Below, in pieces: positions 35,637-44,962 of a stretch of DNA of 64,000 nucleotides (position 1 is its first letter; each line of letters begins with the position of its first letter). Both the position numbers and the translations under genes were made by a program. The stretch is from positions 3,038,001-3,102,000 of the forward strand of contig NZ_QUOT01000001.1 in the NCBI RefSeq assembly GCF_003390375.1, given 5' to 3'. The notes under the pieces are model-generated. The model worked only from the letters and a program-made list of their open reading frames with translations. It made no database searches and was not told where the DNA came from. This stretch comes from Thalassotalea euphylliae. GTDB lineage: Bacteria > Pseudomonadota > Gammaproteobacteria > Enterobacterales > Alteromonadaceae.

Positions 35637-36278
35637 ATGCACGTCCCGGAAAAATGGCGAATTCAAGAGCCAGCACAAATTACCGATATTATTAACCGTT
35701 ACAGCTTTGCAACGGTTGTTTCCCCAAGCTTAGATGCCACCCATGTGCCACTGATTTACGATCAAGCACAAAATTGTTTAATCGGTCATATTGCTTGCAA
35801 TAATCATCATAAAAAAGCGGCCGAAAATTCCGATGTGTTGGCGATATTCCATGGCCCACACGACTATATTGATCCGACTTGGTATAAAGGTAAGCCCAAT
35901 GTGCCAACATGGAATTATGTGGCTGTGCATGTTCACGGCAGCTTACATTGGCTTGATGAAGCGCAAACAATTGATGCCGTTCAGCAACTAGTTCAAAAAT
36001 ACCAGCCTGCGTTATTGCTCGAGCAAGAGTTAGATGAACAAGCAAAGAGCGCTGATACCCAACCCACCATGCCGCTGGATTATCAGCAAAAACTCGCTAA
36101 AGGTATTATCGGTTTTCGCATTGATATCGACCGCGTTGAAGCCAAAGCCAAGCTAGGCCAACATCGTAGCCAAGCGGATCAACTGGGTACAGTGAAAGGA
36201 TTAATGAATAGCAATAGCCCTGATGCACAACAGCTACTCGCCATTATGGAACAGCTTTCTTTAGGGCTAGGAAGCTAG
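35637..36278 (+). CDS. FMN-binding negative transcriptional regulator family protein (PaiB-like)
   Basis: 213 residues. The PaiB signature is clear: THVPLIYDQ, GHIACNNHH and FHGPHDYIDPTWY, then VPTWNYVAVHVHG. PaiB of Bacillus is linked to protease/sporulation regulation; the fold is a split-barrel FMN-binding domain, and most homologues have no known substrate. AGGAG precedes ATG 35637 and a nested dyad lies just upstream. Confidence 0.88.
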   Translation: MHVPEKWRIQEPAQITDIINRYSFATVVSPSLDATHVPLIYDQAQNCLIGHIACNNHHKKAAENSDVLAIFHGPHDYIDPTWYKGKPNVPTWNYVAVHVHGSLHWLDEAQTIDAVQQLVQKYQPALLLEQELDEQAKSADTQPTMPLDYQQKLAKGIIGFRIDIDRVEAKAKLGQHRSQADQLGTVKGLMNSNSPDAQQLLAIMEQLSLGLGS

Positions 36279-36365
36279 GGTTAATAAAAATAAGACTAGC
36301 AAAAATAAGGCTAGGGGAAAAAAGGTGTAGCAAATAGCTATTGGTTTAACTAAAGGAGTTGATAG

Positions 36366-36530
36366 ATGGAATTACTAGGTATATTGCTAGTGGTTTTGGT
36401 TGTTATTGGTCATTTCGTTGAAGGTTTTTCACTTTGGACTTATGTTCAATTTTTCCGTGGCAAAGAAACGACGCTCGAAAAATGGTTGGTAAGAAAGGAA
36501 AACACAAGCAACAAGAAAAATAGGAAATAA
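36366..36530 (+). CDS. Small single-pass membrane protein (54 residues)
   Basis: ATG 36366 follows AAAGGAG by 7 bp. The product has a hydrophobic N-terminal helix (LLGILLVVLVVIGHFVEGF) and a basic, polar tail ending KNKKNRK-like. The strong ribosome binding site and signal-anchor composition support a real gene. No family recognised; it could be co-transcribed with paiB, 87 bp upstream. Confidence 0.6.
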   Translation: MELLGILLVVLVVIGHFVEGFSLWTYVQFFRGKETTLEKWLVRKENTSNKKNRK

Positions 36531-36806
36531 ACTGTTAACCGCGGCTAGTGTTTCAACAAGTCCAAGGCAAGGTTTCACTTTCACTCGCCAGTTTAAACAA
36601 GATTAGCAGTTGATGTACCCAACGGCTGCTATGAGCGATCAAACGACGGTGGTCACAGTCAGTTGATGTTATTGACTCAACTCTACAAGCGGACATTCAA
36701 ATAACGGCAGCGGCAATTTACGTGTTGGTATAAAACCGTTTGATATCAGGAATGTTATTAGTGTAGGGTTTGCATCATTTTGAACGTTAAGTATAGGGAT
36801 ATCTAT

Positions 36807-37466
36807 ATGAAATTATTATTACTTCTACTTGGAGTTTTAACATTTAGTAGTTCAGCTTTCGCAAACGAAAATTATGCATTTCCTGAGGTTATAGATAAGA
36901 ATGCAAGGTACGTATTTTATTCTCATGGCTATATTGTGGAAGGCGAAAACCCAACCCCTATTCATGAGCGTTGGGGACAATATGACTTTCCAGCCGTTAA
37001 GGCGCAACTAACCGATTCTAGCTATCACCTAATTGCTACTCACCGACCAGCTAAAACTCACCCTTTTAAATATGCAGAGAAGTTAGCAGCACAAGTGAAT
37101 AAATTAATCGAAAACGGTGTGCCAGCGAAAAATATTTCTTTGGTTGGTTTTTCCCGTGGTGGGTTTATTACGGCAATTACATCAAGTTATCTAAAAAACA
37201 AAAATATTAATTTTGTTATTTTAGCTGCATGTACAAGCGGTTTAGCTAAGAGAAAAGAAATAGCAATTTATGGACACTTATTTTCAGTCTACGAAACCTC
37301 AGATTCAGTTGGTTCATGTAGCGATGTAGTCGCAAGAAGAGATGATACTGTTAGTTCTTTCGAAGAAATTTCAATATCGACTGGTAAAGAACATGGAGCG
37401 TTTTTTAAGCCAAGAAAAGAATGGTTAATACCAGTAAAAAACTGGCTTAAACGCCATAAAGGGTAA
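36807..37466 (+). CDS. Secreted alpha/beta hydrolase-like protein
   Basis: 219 residues from ATG 36807, 7 bp after AGGGA; the longer frame from 36780 adds residues before a clear signal peptide (LLLLLLGVLTFSSSAFA). The mature part has an alpha/beta hydrolase layout: strand VFYSHGYIVEG and nucleophile elbow VGFSRGGFI; a late histidine in GKEHGAFF fits the catalytic His. The next gene starts 7 bp after its stop, so they form an operon. Base composition is more AT-rich than neighbours, hinting at transfer. Confidence 0.75.
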   Translation: MKLLLLLLGVLTFSSSAFANENYAFPEVIDKNARYVFYSHGYIVEGENPTPIHERWGQYDFPAVKAQLTDSSYHLIATHRPAKTHPFKYAEKLAAQVNKLIENGVPAKNISLVGFSRGGFITAITSSYLKNKNINFVILAACTSGLAKRKEIAIYGHLFSVYETSDSVGSCSDVVARRDDTVSSFEEISISTGKEHGAFFKPRKEWLIPVKNWLKRHKG

Positions 37467-37473
37467 GTTGAAT

Positions 37474-38832
37474 ATGAAGTTCATTGATCTATCAATTCTG
37501 TGCTTCTTCATCCTAACAATACCAAATATAGGGCATGCAAAGGTTGATGAAGTTAAGGTTTCAGAAGTAGATTACGTGCATTACCGAGCAGAAATTGAAC
37601 CTAACTTTGAAAGCAAATCTTTGTCTGCCGCTGTTACAATAAAATTCGTTCCAGTGATTCAAAACCTGCGTCAGTTAAAGTTTTCTTCTAAATATAAACA
37701 AGTGAAATCTGTCCGATTTGGTGGAAAGGCTATTAACTACGATTTAATAAATGAGCAATTAATAGTTCAGTTTGAAGATAATTTAAAATCAGGTAAAGCC
37801 TACTCTTTAAAAGTTGAATATACCGCTGCACCAGAGAGAGGTATGAAGTTTTATGAAGATCACCTGTTTACTGTATATCATACAAAGAATTGGCTTATTT
37901 CTCATGGTGATATATCAGATAAAGCAACATTTGAACTTTTATTAGAACATGAAACAGGTTTGGAATCAGTGGGTAATGGACAGTTAATATCTCGCTACGA
38001 GACTGGCCAAAAGACAACCATTTCTCATTGGAAGCAGGATATTCCAATTCCGATATATACTTTTGGTTTTGCTCTGGGTTTTTTTGAAACTTTACTATTG
38101 GATTCCAGTAGAACTGATATTTCTGTTTTGTATAGAAGAGCTGAAAAATCTGACTTAACTTCGCCTTTGTTAAAATTAGCCTTTAAAGATGTTGCTGATA
38201 TGTCGAGTTTTTTTGAGAGTAAAGCTGGATTTTCGCTTAATGAACATGGTTATCGTTATGTTGTTGTAGATGGCTATATGGCACAAGAAGCTTCTAGTTT
38301 TAGCTTGGTGGGTGAAAAGTTTGTTCACACTGTTTTGAAGAACAAAAATGAAAACTGGTTTATTGCTCATGAACTAGCACATGAATGGTGGGGTAATAGT
38401 GTCACTAGCTCAAATTTTTCACATTTCTGGTTAAATGAAGGATTAGTCGTATTTTTAGTAGCAGCTTACAAACAACATTTGTTTGGTGATACCGCTTATA
38501 AAAACGAAATAAGCGTAGCCGTAAAACGTCTAGAAATAGCTGTAAATGAAAATCGTATTGCCCCTGTTGCGTTCAGTAAAGTGATCAGAGAACAAGAGAT
38601 TAATCACACAATGGCATACAGCAAAGGCGCAATAATATTCTATATGCTTAGAGAAAAATTAGGGGAAGAGTTATTTTGGAAAGCTCTTAAAGAGTATACG
38701 GTTACACACAAAGATGGTTCAGTAACTACCCAAGATTTAAAATCTTCTTTCGAGAAAACAACTGCGACTTCTCTTACATCTTTCTTTGATAAGTGGGTAT
38801 ACGGAGAAGAAATCCCCAAATTAAAAATGTAA
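37474..38832 (+). CDS. Short M1-family metallopeptidase, secreted
   Basis: 452 residues from ATG 37474, with a signal peptide (LSILCFFILTIPNIGHA). It has an N-terminal beta domain then the zinc site HELAHEWWG with a third ligand Glu in WLNEG exactly 18 residues after, the M1 spacing HExxH-X18-E. It ends soon after the catalytic domain, lacking the C-terminal helical domain of long aminopeptidases. The usual GxMEN exopeptidase motif is not seen; MAQEASSFSL occupies its place, so specificity may differ. Operon with the preceding hydrolase. Confidence 0.85.
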   Translation: MKFIDLSILCFFILTIPNIGHAKVDEVKVSEVDYVHYRAEIEPNFESKSLSAAVTIKFVPVIQNLRQLKFSSKYKQVKSVRFGGKAINYDLINEQLIVQFEDNLKSGKAYSLKVEYTAAPERGMKFYEDHLFTVYHTKNWLISHGDISDKATFELLLEHETGLESVGNGQLISRYETGQKTTISHWKQDIPIPIYTFGFALGFFETLLLDSSRTDISVLYRRAEKSDLTSPLLKLAFKDVADMSSFFESKAGFSLNEHGYRYVVVDGYMAQEASSFSLVGEKFVHTVLKNKNENWFIAHELAHEWWGNSVTSSNFSHFWLNEGLVVFLVAAYKQHLFGDTAYKNEISVAVKRLEIAVNENRIAPVAFSKVIREQEINHTMAYSKGAIIFYMLREKLGEELFWKALKEYTVTHKDGSVTTQDLKSSFEKTTATSLTSFFDKWVYGEEIPKLKM

Positions 38833-39094
38833 CGGTGTAAATTAGATGAAGTGCTATTTATATGGGGCAGCAATTAGCTTGCTCTAATTGCCACATCAAG
38901 CTGCAACAGGCTTTCTTACCCAACAAGACTCTGCCTTGAAATGAGTCGGTTGAACATCACCCACCGCAACTTAATTTAAGATCATTAATTGTTGTTTAAC
39001 GGCCGAGTTTGGCACATATGTGACAGACAGAGTTGATAGAACACTATCTACTCTGACAAAGCAAGTTAGATTTATTCAGTTTAAAGGAGTCAAC

Positions 39095-39988
39095 TTAAGC
39101 TTTGGGTTTAGTGGCTTGCTCTTGCTGCCATGCCCATCTTGGTGACTTCACCAGTAAATTCCAACGATATCCCCAAGATGGCGCGTGCCATAATCGCTTC
39201 GCTAAAGTCATATAGCCGCTAAAGAAGACCTTGACTGGGTTGACGCTATTAATTCTTGGGAATACACCGTAGCGCACCGTCGTTTTTTCTTCGGCAAAGG
39301 TGCCAAACATTTTGTCCCAAATAATCAATATGCCGGCATAGTTCTTATCTAAATACTCCTTGTTAGTGGCATGGTGCACACGATGGTGCGATGGCGTATT
39401 GAAAATCGCTTCAATCGGACGTGGCAACCTCTTCACTGTTTCTGTATGTAGCAAGGTTTGATAAACCTGCACCACTACTTCCGCTAAAAAGATCACAAAC
39501 GGATGAAAGCCCATTAACGCTAGCGGCAAATAGAAAAACAATGGGAAAAACCAGTCCATTGGGCCATGGCGATAAGCGACCGAAATATTAAAATGCGGTG
39601 AGCTATGGTGCACGGTATGAGTCGCCCAGCCAAAGCCATTCATATGCAGGAACCTGTGCTCCCAATAGTAGGCTAGATCGGCAAGTAAAATGCAGCATAG
39701 TATGGTCCACAGGGAAATCGGCAAATCGGCAAGCCTAAATTCATAGGCGTAGAAAAATACGCCAACATAAGCGGCTGCGACAATTGCGACTATGGTAATA
39801 AAAGCAGCCAAAGTCACAAAGTTAGCAAGACTGTCGCCCAGTAAATTTCGGGTAACTTGTTTTTTTACAGCGTAGCGCAGCAATTCAATCACAAAGAACG
39901 CCAGCGCAATCACTAAAAACCAGTCATCAATCCAAGCCTCTAGCCACCAAACATCATCAACTGACCAAATCTCTGTTAACCAATCCAT
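39095..39988 (-). CDS. Sterol desaturase / fatty acid hydroxylase family membrane protein
   Basis: 297 residues with about four membrane segments. The di-iron histidine motifs are present: HRFLHMNGFGWATHTVHHSS and later SHHRVHHATN. The superfamily hydroxylates or desaturates sterols, fatty acids and related lipids. It is the last gene in a minus-strand set with a hypothetical gene (47 bp gap) and a TetR regulator, divergent from a Rieske oxygenase cluster. Substrate unknown. Confidence 0.9.
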   Translation of the reverse strand: MDWLTEIWSVDDVWWLEAWIDDWFLVIALAFFVIELLRYAVKKQVTRNLLGDSLANFVTLAAFITIVAIVAAAYVGVFFYAYEFRLADLPISLWTILCCILLADLAYYWEHRFLHMNGFGWATHTVHHSSPHFNISVAYRHGPMDWFFPLFFYLPLALMGFHPFVIFLAEVVVQVYQTLLHTETVKRLPRPIEAIFNTPSHHRVHHATNKEYLDKNYAGILIIWDKMFGTFAEEKTTVRYGVFPRINSVNPVKVFFSGYMTLAKRLWHAPSWGYRWNLLVKSPRWAWQQEQATKPKA

Positions 39989-40035
39989 TACATCTTCCTC
40001 GTGTTTACTATAGGTAAATAGCTATCGATAAGCTG

Positions 40036-40668
40036 TTATCGATAGGCGACCAGTAGCTCAGTCGCTACCGACTGGCCTTGGCCATCAAGCTGGTGAATTT
40101 CTAAAACACTGTCTAGTGCCGCGTTATAGTTAACTTTTTGCCAGCCTGTTTTTAGCTCATCATTGCGGTAATTGCTGCGTAACAGCAGAGTTTTATATTG
40201 GCTTAGTGAAACCGTAAGCGGTTTTGAAGCTGAGTTAAGTAATGCTGCGTTGTAGCCTATGGTGACCGTCGCTGTGCCAAAGTCGTTATCAAAATTACTA
40301 TAGCTGACATAAAGTTGCTTTGGCTGTTGAGACAATTGGTTATGTAGCTCGGTGGCTTGTTCAAATGCTTGCCATAAAGGTGCGGTGTTATCTAATGATA
40401 GGCGCATGCTAATGCCACTAATTTGAATAACTTCTTGCGTGTTATTCAGTGCCTTTTCTTTTTTGCTTTGTTGCTTGTTTGAGTTAACGGTTACTGGCTG
40501 TGTAACCGAGCTTATAGCCGCTTGCTTTGGTGGCTTTTGAGCTGCTTGCTTAAGCACAAGATTTGACGATTTACTTTCAATGGCATTGGCACTTGGCTGA
40601 TAAATGGCAACTGCCCAAACCAAGCCAGCAATGATTGCTGTGGTAATTAAAGAATTTGCTAAGCCCAC
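40036..40668 (-). CDS. Hypothetical membrane-anchored protein between TetR and hydroxylase
   Basis: 210 residues. One N-terminal hydrophobic segment (LITTAIIAGLVWAVAIY) anchors a polar linker rich in K, S and Q, followed by a compact domain from about residue 85. No family recognised. It is 97 bp after the TetR gene and 47 bp before the hydroxylase gene, so it is probably part of the same unit. Confidence 0.65.
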   Translation of the reverse strand: MGLANSLITTAIIAGLVWAVAIYQPSANAIESKSSNLVLKQAAQKPPKQAAISSVTQPVTVNSNKQQSKKEKALNNTQEVIQISGISMRLSLDNTAPLWQAFEQATELHNQLSQQPKQLYVSYSNFDNDFGTATVTIGYNAALLNSASKPLTVSLSQYKTLLLRSNYRNDELKTGWQKVNYNAALDSVLEIHQLDGQGQSVATELLVAYR

Positions 40669-40765
40669 GTAGTGATCCTCTTCAGGCTAAAAGATGAGCA
40701 TAGCTTAAATATTTGACTTTAAATTATCAAAATGAAAATAAATGATTTTTCTAATTGTAAATTGG

Positions 40766-41350
40766 CTAGTTAGTCTCCAAAACTTGACAAAGCAGTCTAG
40801 AAGCTTGTTTTAGCTTATGAATTTCATCCACCATTTTAAGTGGAATCAGTGATTCACTCATTAAATAGTTGGCGTATAGGGCGTGGGCGACAAGCTCAAT
40901 TTTGTCAGGGGCTGTGTTTGGGTAGTCTTGTTGGAAAGTCGTGCAAGCGTGGCTAATAAACTCAGCCATAATGGCCACTTGGTGCGCCTTAATCTCTGGC
41001 AGTCGTTTGGCTTCGGAAAAAATAGCTTCACCGATCACGGCATTGTTGACCATTTCCTTGGAATGCACGGTAAATAGTGCATCAAGTAAGGCTTCGCTGC
41101 GATTACTGGGCGGTAACCAGAGCATTAGTTCTTGCCATTCTTGCTGGTATTTCTGTGCCCAACGCTCACTTAATGCAATGATAATCTGATCGCGATTGCC
41201 AATATAATGCCGCAATATAGTGCGCTTCATTTGCGCCTTTTCTGCAATGTTTTCTAACGACGTGGCTTGTATGCCTTTTTCTAGAATACAAAGTTCCAGC
41301 GCATCAAGAATTTCTTCGCGGCGCTGGCCGGCCATGCTTGGTCTAGCCAT
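40766..41350 (-). CDS. TetR-family transcriptional regulator
   Basis: 194 residues. The N-terminal TetR HTH is clear: RREEILDALELCILEKGI, then SLENIAEKAQMKRTILRHY. AGGAG lies 5 bp before ATG. The C-terminal ligand-binding part is not diagnostic. It is divergent from the di-heme gene, and two similar palindromes lie between them, so it most likely represses both directions until a ligand, perhaps the hydroxylase substrate, appears. Confidence 0.9.
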   Translation of the reverse strand: MARPSMAGQRREEILDALELCILEKGIQATSLENIAEKAQMKRTILRHYIGNRDQIIIALSERWAQKYQQEWQELMLWLPPSNRSEALLDALFTVHSKEMVNNAVIGEAIFSEAKRLPEIKAHQVAIMAEFISHACTTFQQDYPNTAPDKIELVAHALYANYLMSESLIPLKMVDEIHKLKQASRLLCQVLETN

Positions 41351-41419
41351 ATTTCTCCTACGTGAATTGCGGTTAGTTACTTTGGATCTTCGGTGTTTAT
41401 CGAACTATATCAAGAAAAT

Positions 41420-41444
41420 TTAAATTGTCACGTTGACAATTTAA
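41420..41444. promoter_or_regulatory. Candidate TetR operator O1
   Basis: Perfect 11-bp inverted repeat TTAAATTGTCA / TGACAATTTAA around a CGT spacer, 25 bp in all, 70 bp from the TetR start. Length and symmetry are typical of TetR sites. Confidence 0.7.
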
Positions 41445-41462
41445 TGCTTGGCTGGTTATTTT

Positions 41463-41487
41463 ATAAATTGTCAGTTTGAAAATTTAT
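41463..41487. promoter_or_regulatory. Candidate TetR operator O2
   Basis: ATAAATTGTCA / TGAAAATTTAT around GTT, with one mismatch between arms and the same AAATTGTCA half-site as O1. Its centre is 43 bp from that of O1, about four helical turns, and it ends 17 bp before the di-heme gene ATG, overlapping its leader. Confidence 0.65.
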
Positions 41488-41504
41488 GGAAAGGATCGGC
41501 TCAA

Positions 41505-44500
41505 ATGAAAAGTACTATCAGAAGTATAGGGTTTGCTTTTAGTGCAATGAGTGTAGTTGCATTAGCAGGCTGTGGTGGTAATGGTTCAAATTCAGATGAA
41601 GTGGCTATGCCTCAGCCACAGCCATCACCGTCACCTCAACCTGTGCCACCAACAGATCAGGTGCCACCACAAATATCGCCGCCAAGTGCAAAAGGGCGCT
41701 TTGTCAGTTTTGAATCAGCACCTGTGAGACCGATTGCCGAAACGCCAGATGGTCGCCGTGTCGTCATTACCAATACCGCGAACAACAGCTTAGATATTTT
41801 CGATGTTGATCAGCAAGGGGCATTGAGCTTTTCAGAATCTGTGCCGGTTGGCGTTGAACCTGTCGCGGTGGCGATCACCAATAACCAAGCTTGGGTGGTG
41901 AATCATGTATCTGACTCCATCAGCATTGTTGATTTAGACGTCGTGCCTGCCAAGGTAGTGCGCACCTTGCTTGTTGGTGATGAACCTAAAGATATAGTGA
42001 TTGCTAAACAAAAGGCGTTTATTTCCACTGCTCACCGTGGACAGCAACGAATGAATCCGGCGTTAGCTGATGTCGAAGGGGCAGGCGATGCTCAGTTGCA
42101 TACCGCAGGGGTCGGGCGCGGCGATATTTGGGTATTTGATACGCAAAATCTAGGGGCGAGCTTAGGAGGCAAGCCGCTAAAAATTGTTGCTGTGTTTGGT
42201 GATACTTTGCGAGGCCTAGCGGTCACGCCTGATGAGCAAACGGTTTATGCCGGCGTGTTTAATTCTGGTAATCAAACAACGGCGGTGCATGAGGCGGTGC
42301 TTTGTTACGGCTATGAAGACGATGAATATGGCGCTTATCCATGCCAAGCGCTTGATCAAATCTCTAGCCCAAATGGCTTGGCTGATGGTTACCTGCCCGG
42401 CGGGCGCACAGCACCGGGCACAAACCGCGAAGGTAAGCCACAACCTTGGACCAGCATGATTGTTAAGTATGACCAAGCTTCTGACCAATGGCGTGATAGC
42501 AAAGGGCGTAACTTTTCTAACGGTATTCGTTTTACACTGCCAGATACCGATGTATTCGCCATTGATACTGAATCATTAACCGAAACTGCGAGTTATGCTC
42601 ATGTCGGAACGACTTTGTTTAATTTGGCGGTTAATCCGGTAAGCGGGCAGGTATATGTCAGTAATACTGAGGCTAATAACGCCACGCGGTTTGAAGGCGC
42701 AGGCGAATTTACTGGCTCAACCGTGCAAGGCAATATTGCGCGCAGTCAAATTTCGGTGATTTCGCCGCTTGCGGCAGAAGGGCAACAAGTTAGCGTTAGG
42801 CCGCTAAACACTCATATTGATTATGCCGATCTAAAAGGGAACGGTGAGTTAAAAGCTTATACGCTTTCAACTCCAACGCAACTAGCCGTTAGCCGCGATG
42901 GACAATGGTTATACAATGCTGTTATTGGTTCCAATAAAGTCGCGGTTTTTCCTGCAGCACAGCTTGAACAAGACAAATATTGGGATGGTAAAGGCGGTGT
43001 CGAGCAAGAATATTCGGCGATAGCGGCCAATGAAAACCATATAGATGTTAGCGGTGGTCCAGCAGGCTTGCTGTTGTCGCGCCAGCACAATGCACTTTAT
43101 GTTTACACCCGATTTGATAACAGCCTAGTTCGTATTGACCGAGATTCTCACCGAGAATTGCAGCGCATTGCGTTAGCAACGCTAGAGCCAGAAAGCTTTT
43201 CAGCAGGACGTTTTATGCTTTATGACGGTCAACGCTCATCGTCTAACGGCGAAGCCTCGTGTGCAAGCTGTCATATTTTTGGTGATACCGACCATTTAAG
43301 CTGGAACTTAGGTAACCCTGATGCTGGAAATGCTCGTAATCCACAACCTTTCCCGTCCCAAAACTTATCTGAGCTCGGTTGTTTCTTGGTCGGCCCGGAT
43401 GAAGAAAGTTGTCAGCTATTGGATTTGATTAATGGTGATGGTGATGAACGCACCTTTGCCTCAATGAAAGGGCCAATGGGCACACAGACCATGCGAGGCA
43501 TGCAGCATCATGGCCATATGCATTGGCGCGGCGACCGTTCAGTGGGTTACTTTGGTGATGATCACAATCAAACGTTAGACGAAAAACAGTCGTTTAAGAA
43601 CTTTATTGTCGCGTTTGAAGGCTTACTGGGTTTAGACATTGAATTACCAGAGTCGGCAAAGGCAGCAGAGAAATCATCTGATGTTATCGCGCTTGAGCAA
43701 GATATGGATAAATTTGCCAACTTTATGCTGGGTGTGGCATTGCCGCCAAACCCTATCCGCACACTAGACAATGGCTTGTCAGCCTCCGCGCAAAAAGGCG
43801 CTAACTTTTTCCATGGTGAACGTCGCGCTGATGGCGCAGCGACAGATACACCACTTAATGGTGATTCAGTTGATGGTGTTAACTGTGAAGGCTGCCATGG
43901 TGTTGACCACGCCCAAGGCTTTTATGGTAGCCGTGGTGAAATTGCCCACGGCGGCGAAATTCAGATTTTTAAAGTGCCACAATTACGCAACTTATATACC
44001 CGTGTTGGCATGTTTGGTTTGCCGGATCGCGAAGGTTTCTTACCATCGCATACCAAGCAGCATCAAGGAGAGCAAATTCGTGGCTTTGGCTTTTTACACG
44101 ATGGTGCTACCGACCAATTACTGAATTTCCTTAAAGGTGGGGTATTTGATAACGGTGAAATCGGCTGTCCAGAAGGTGCGGACGCACGCTTTGGCTGTCA
44201 TTTTAATACGGGTGAAATCGGTATTCCAGACGAAGTGACGCGACAAGGGTTAGTGGATTACATGATGGAATTCGATAACGATTTAGCGCCAATCGTTGGC
44301 CAACAAGTTACGGTTAATCACACAACTGGTGAAGCAGCAGCGCAGCGCGCTAAGCTATTTGAGCAACGAGCACAAACCCCGTTTGTCTCGAAACTACTAG
44401 GTGGTGCAGTAACCGAATGTGACTTAATTGCCCAAGGCAGTATTGCGCAGCAAAATCGCGGATATTTCTATTTACCAAACGAAGCAATGTATCGCAGTGA

Positions 44501-44657
44501 TAGTGGTAATGACGCCCTGATCAGTAGTGAAGATTTACTTGCCTTAGCGGTAATGCCAAACAACTCCCTAACCTTTACTTGCCATGTGCCGGGTAAAGGT
44601 TGGCAGATCGCCTTAGACAGAGATTTAGACGGCACGCTCAACTATGACGAGCGATAA
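41505..44657 (+). CDS. Lipoprotein with beta-propeller and di-heme cytochrome c peroxidase-like domains
   Basis: 1050 residues from ATG 41505 (AGGA upstream); the longer frame runs through operator O2 and is rejected. A lipoprotein signal ends LAGCGGN, followed by a P/Q-rich linker. Residues about 60-530 look like a YVTN-type beta-propeller (ITNTANNSLDIFDV, VSDSISIVDLDV). Two heme-binding motifs follow: CASCH at residue 586 and CEGCH at 794, plus VPQLRNLYTRVGMFG and FGFLHDGATDQLLNFL, typical of CCP/MauG-like proteins. It probably transfers electrons in the periplasm. It heads an operon with a small membrane protein and a Rieske oxygenase. Confidence 0.88.
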   Translation: MKSTIRSIGFAFSAMSVVALAGCGGNGSNSDEVAMPQPQPSPSPQPVPPTDQVPPQISPPSAKGRFVSFESAPVRPIAETPDGRRVVITNTANNSLDIFDVDQQGALSFSESVPVGVEPVAVAITNNQAWVVNHVSDSISIVDLDVVPAKVVRTLLVGDEPKDIVIAKQKAFISTAHRGQQRMNPALADVEGAGDAQLHTAGVGRGDIWVFDTQNLGASLGGKPLKIVAVFGDTLRGLAVTPDEQTVYAGVFNSGNQTTAVHEAVLCYGYEDDEYGAYPCQALDQISSPNGLADGYLPGGRTAPGTNREGKPQPWTSMIVKYDQASDQWRDSKGRNFSNGIRFTLPDTDVFAIDTESLTETASYAHVGTTLFNLAVNPVSGQVYVSNTEANNATRFEGAGEFTGSTVQGNIARSQISVISPLAAEGQQVSVRPLNTHIDYADLKGNGELKAYTLSTPTQLAVSRDGQWLYNAVIGSNKVAVFPAAQLEQDKYWDGKGGVEQEYSAIAANENHIDVSGGPAGLLLSRQHNALYVYTRFDNSLVRIDRDSHRELQRIALATLEPESFSAGRFMLYDGQRSSSNGEASCASCHIFGDTDHLSWNLGNPDAGNARNPQPFPSQNLSELGCFLVGPDEESCQLLDLINGDGDERTFASMKGPMGTQTMRGMQHHGHMHWRGDRSVGYFGDDHNQTLDEKQSFKNFIVAFEGLLGLDIELPESAKAAEKSSDVIALEQDMDKFANFMLGVALPPNPIRTLDNGLSASAQKGANFFHGERRADGAATDTPLNGDSVDGVNCEGCHGVDHAQGFYGSRGEIAHGGEIQIFKVPQLRNLYTRVGMFGLPDREGFLPSHTKQHQGEQIRGFGFLHDGATDQLLNFLKGGVFDNGEIGCPEGADARFGCHFNTGEIGIPDEVTRQGLVDYMMEFDNDLAPIVGQQVTVNHTTGEAAAQRAKLFEQRAQTPFVSKLLGGAVTECDLIAQGSIAQQNRGYFYLPNEAMYRSDSGNDALISSEDLLALAVMPNNSLTFTCHVPGKGWQIALDRDLDGTLNYDER

Positions 44658-44702
44658 ATATGCCAAATAATAAATGTGGGCAAGAGCAACGAAGGAGCAA
44701 AC

Positions 44703-44747
44703 ATGTTTAATTCAAAATTCACTTACAGGAGAGCAGCTCAATGTTGA
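44703..44747 (+). CDS. Possible 14-residue leader peptide
   Basis: ATG 44703 has AAGGAG 5 bp upstream and encodes MFNSKFTYRRAAQC. Its TGA overlaps the next gene's ATG region (ATGTTGA), so it could couple translation. It has no similarity to a known leader and may be chance. Confidence 0.3.
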   Translation: MFNSKFTYRRAAQC

Positions 44748-44941
44748 ACTTACTACCTTGGTCGTATTGGTTAGGTTTTGCCTTGGTCATTTGGCTATTA
44801 ATTGATTTGGTGCGCGGCCAAGCTTATATCTGGCAAGCTTATCGTCGTGACCATGAGCCTGGCATGTACTGGTTCACCATGCTGATTTGGGCACTGGTTG
44901 CGGCCAGCTGCTTTATTTATCCGCACACCCCATATTGGTAA
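44741..44941 (+). CDS. Small two-helix membrane protein
   Basis: 66 residues with two hydrophobic helices (WLGFALVIWLLIDLV and WFTMLIWALVAASCFIY) joined by a charged loop (AYRRDHEPGM). AGGAG precedes the ATG. It lies between the di-heme protein and the Rieske oxygenase (22 bp gap), so it may anchor or link the electron-transfer partners. No family recognised. Confidence 0.7.
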   Translation: MLNLLPWSYWLGFALVIWLLIDLVRGQAYIWQAYRRDHEPGMYWFTMLIWALVAASCFIYPHTPYW

Positions 44942-44962
44942 ACACAGTGGTAAGGAGGGAGC

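Noticed and set aside
36531..36779. Spacer before the secreted hydrolase, checked for integron attC or a gene remnant
   Set aside because: Some short words recall repeat-like sequence, but I found no inverted-repeat core or reading frame.
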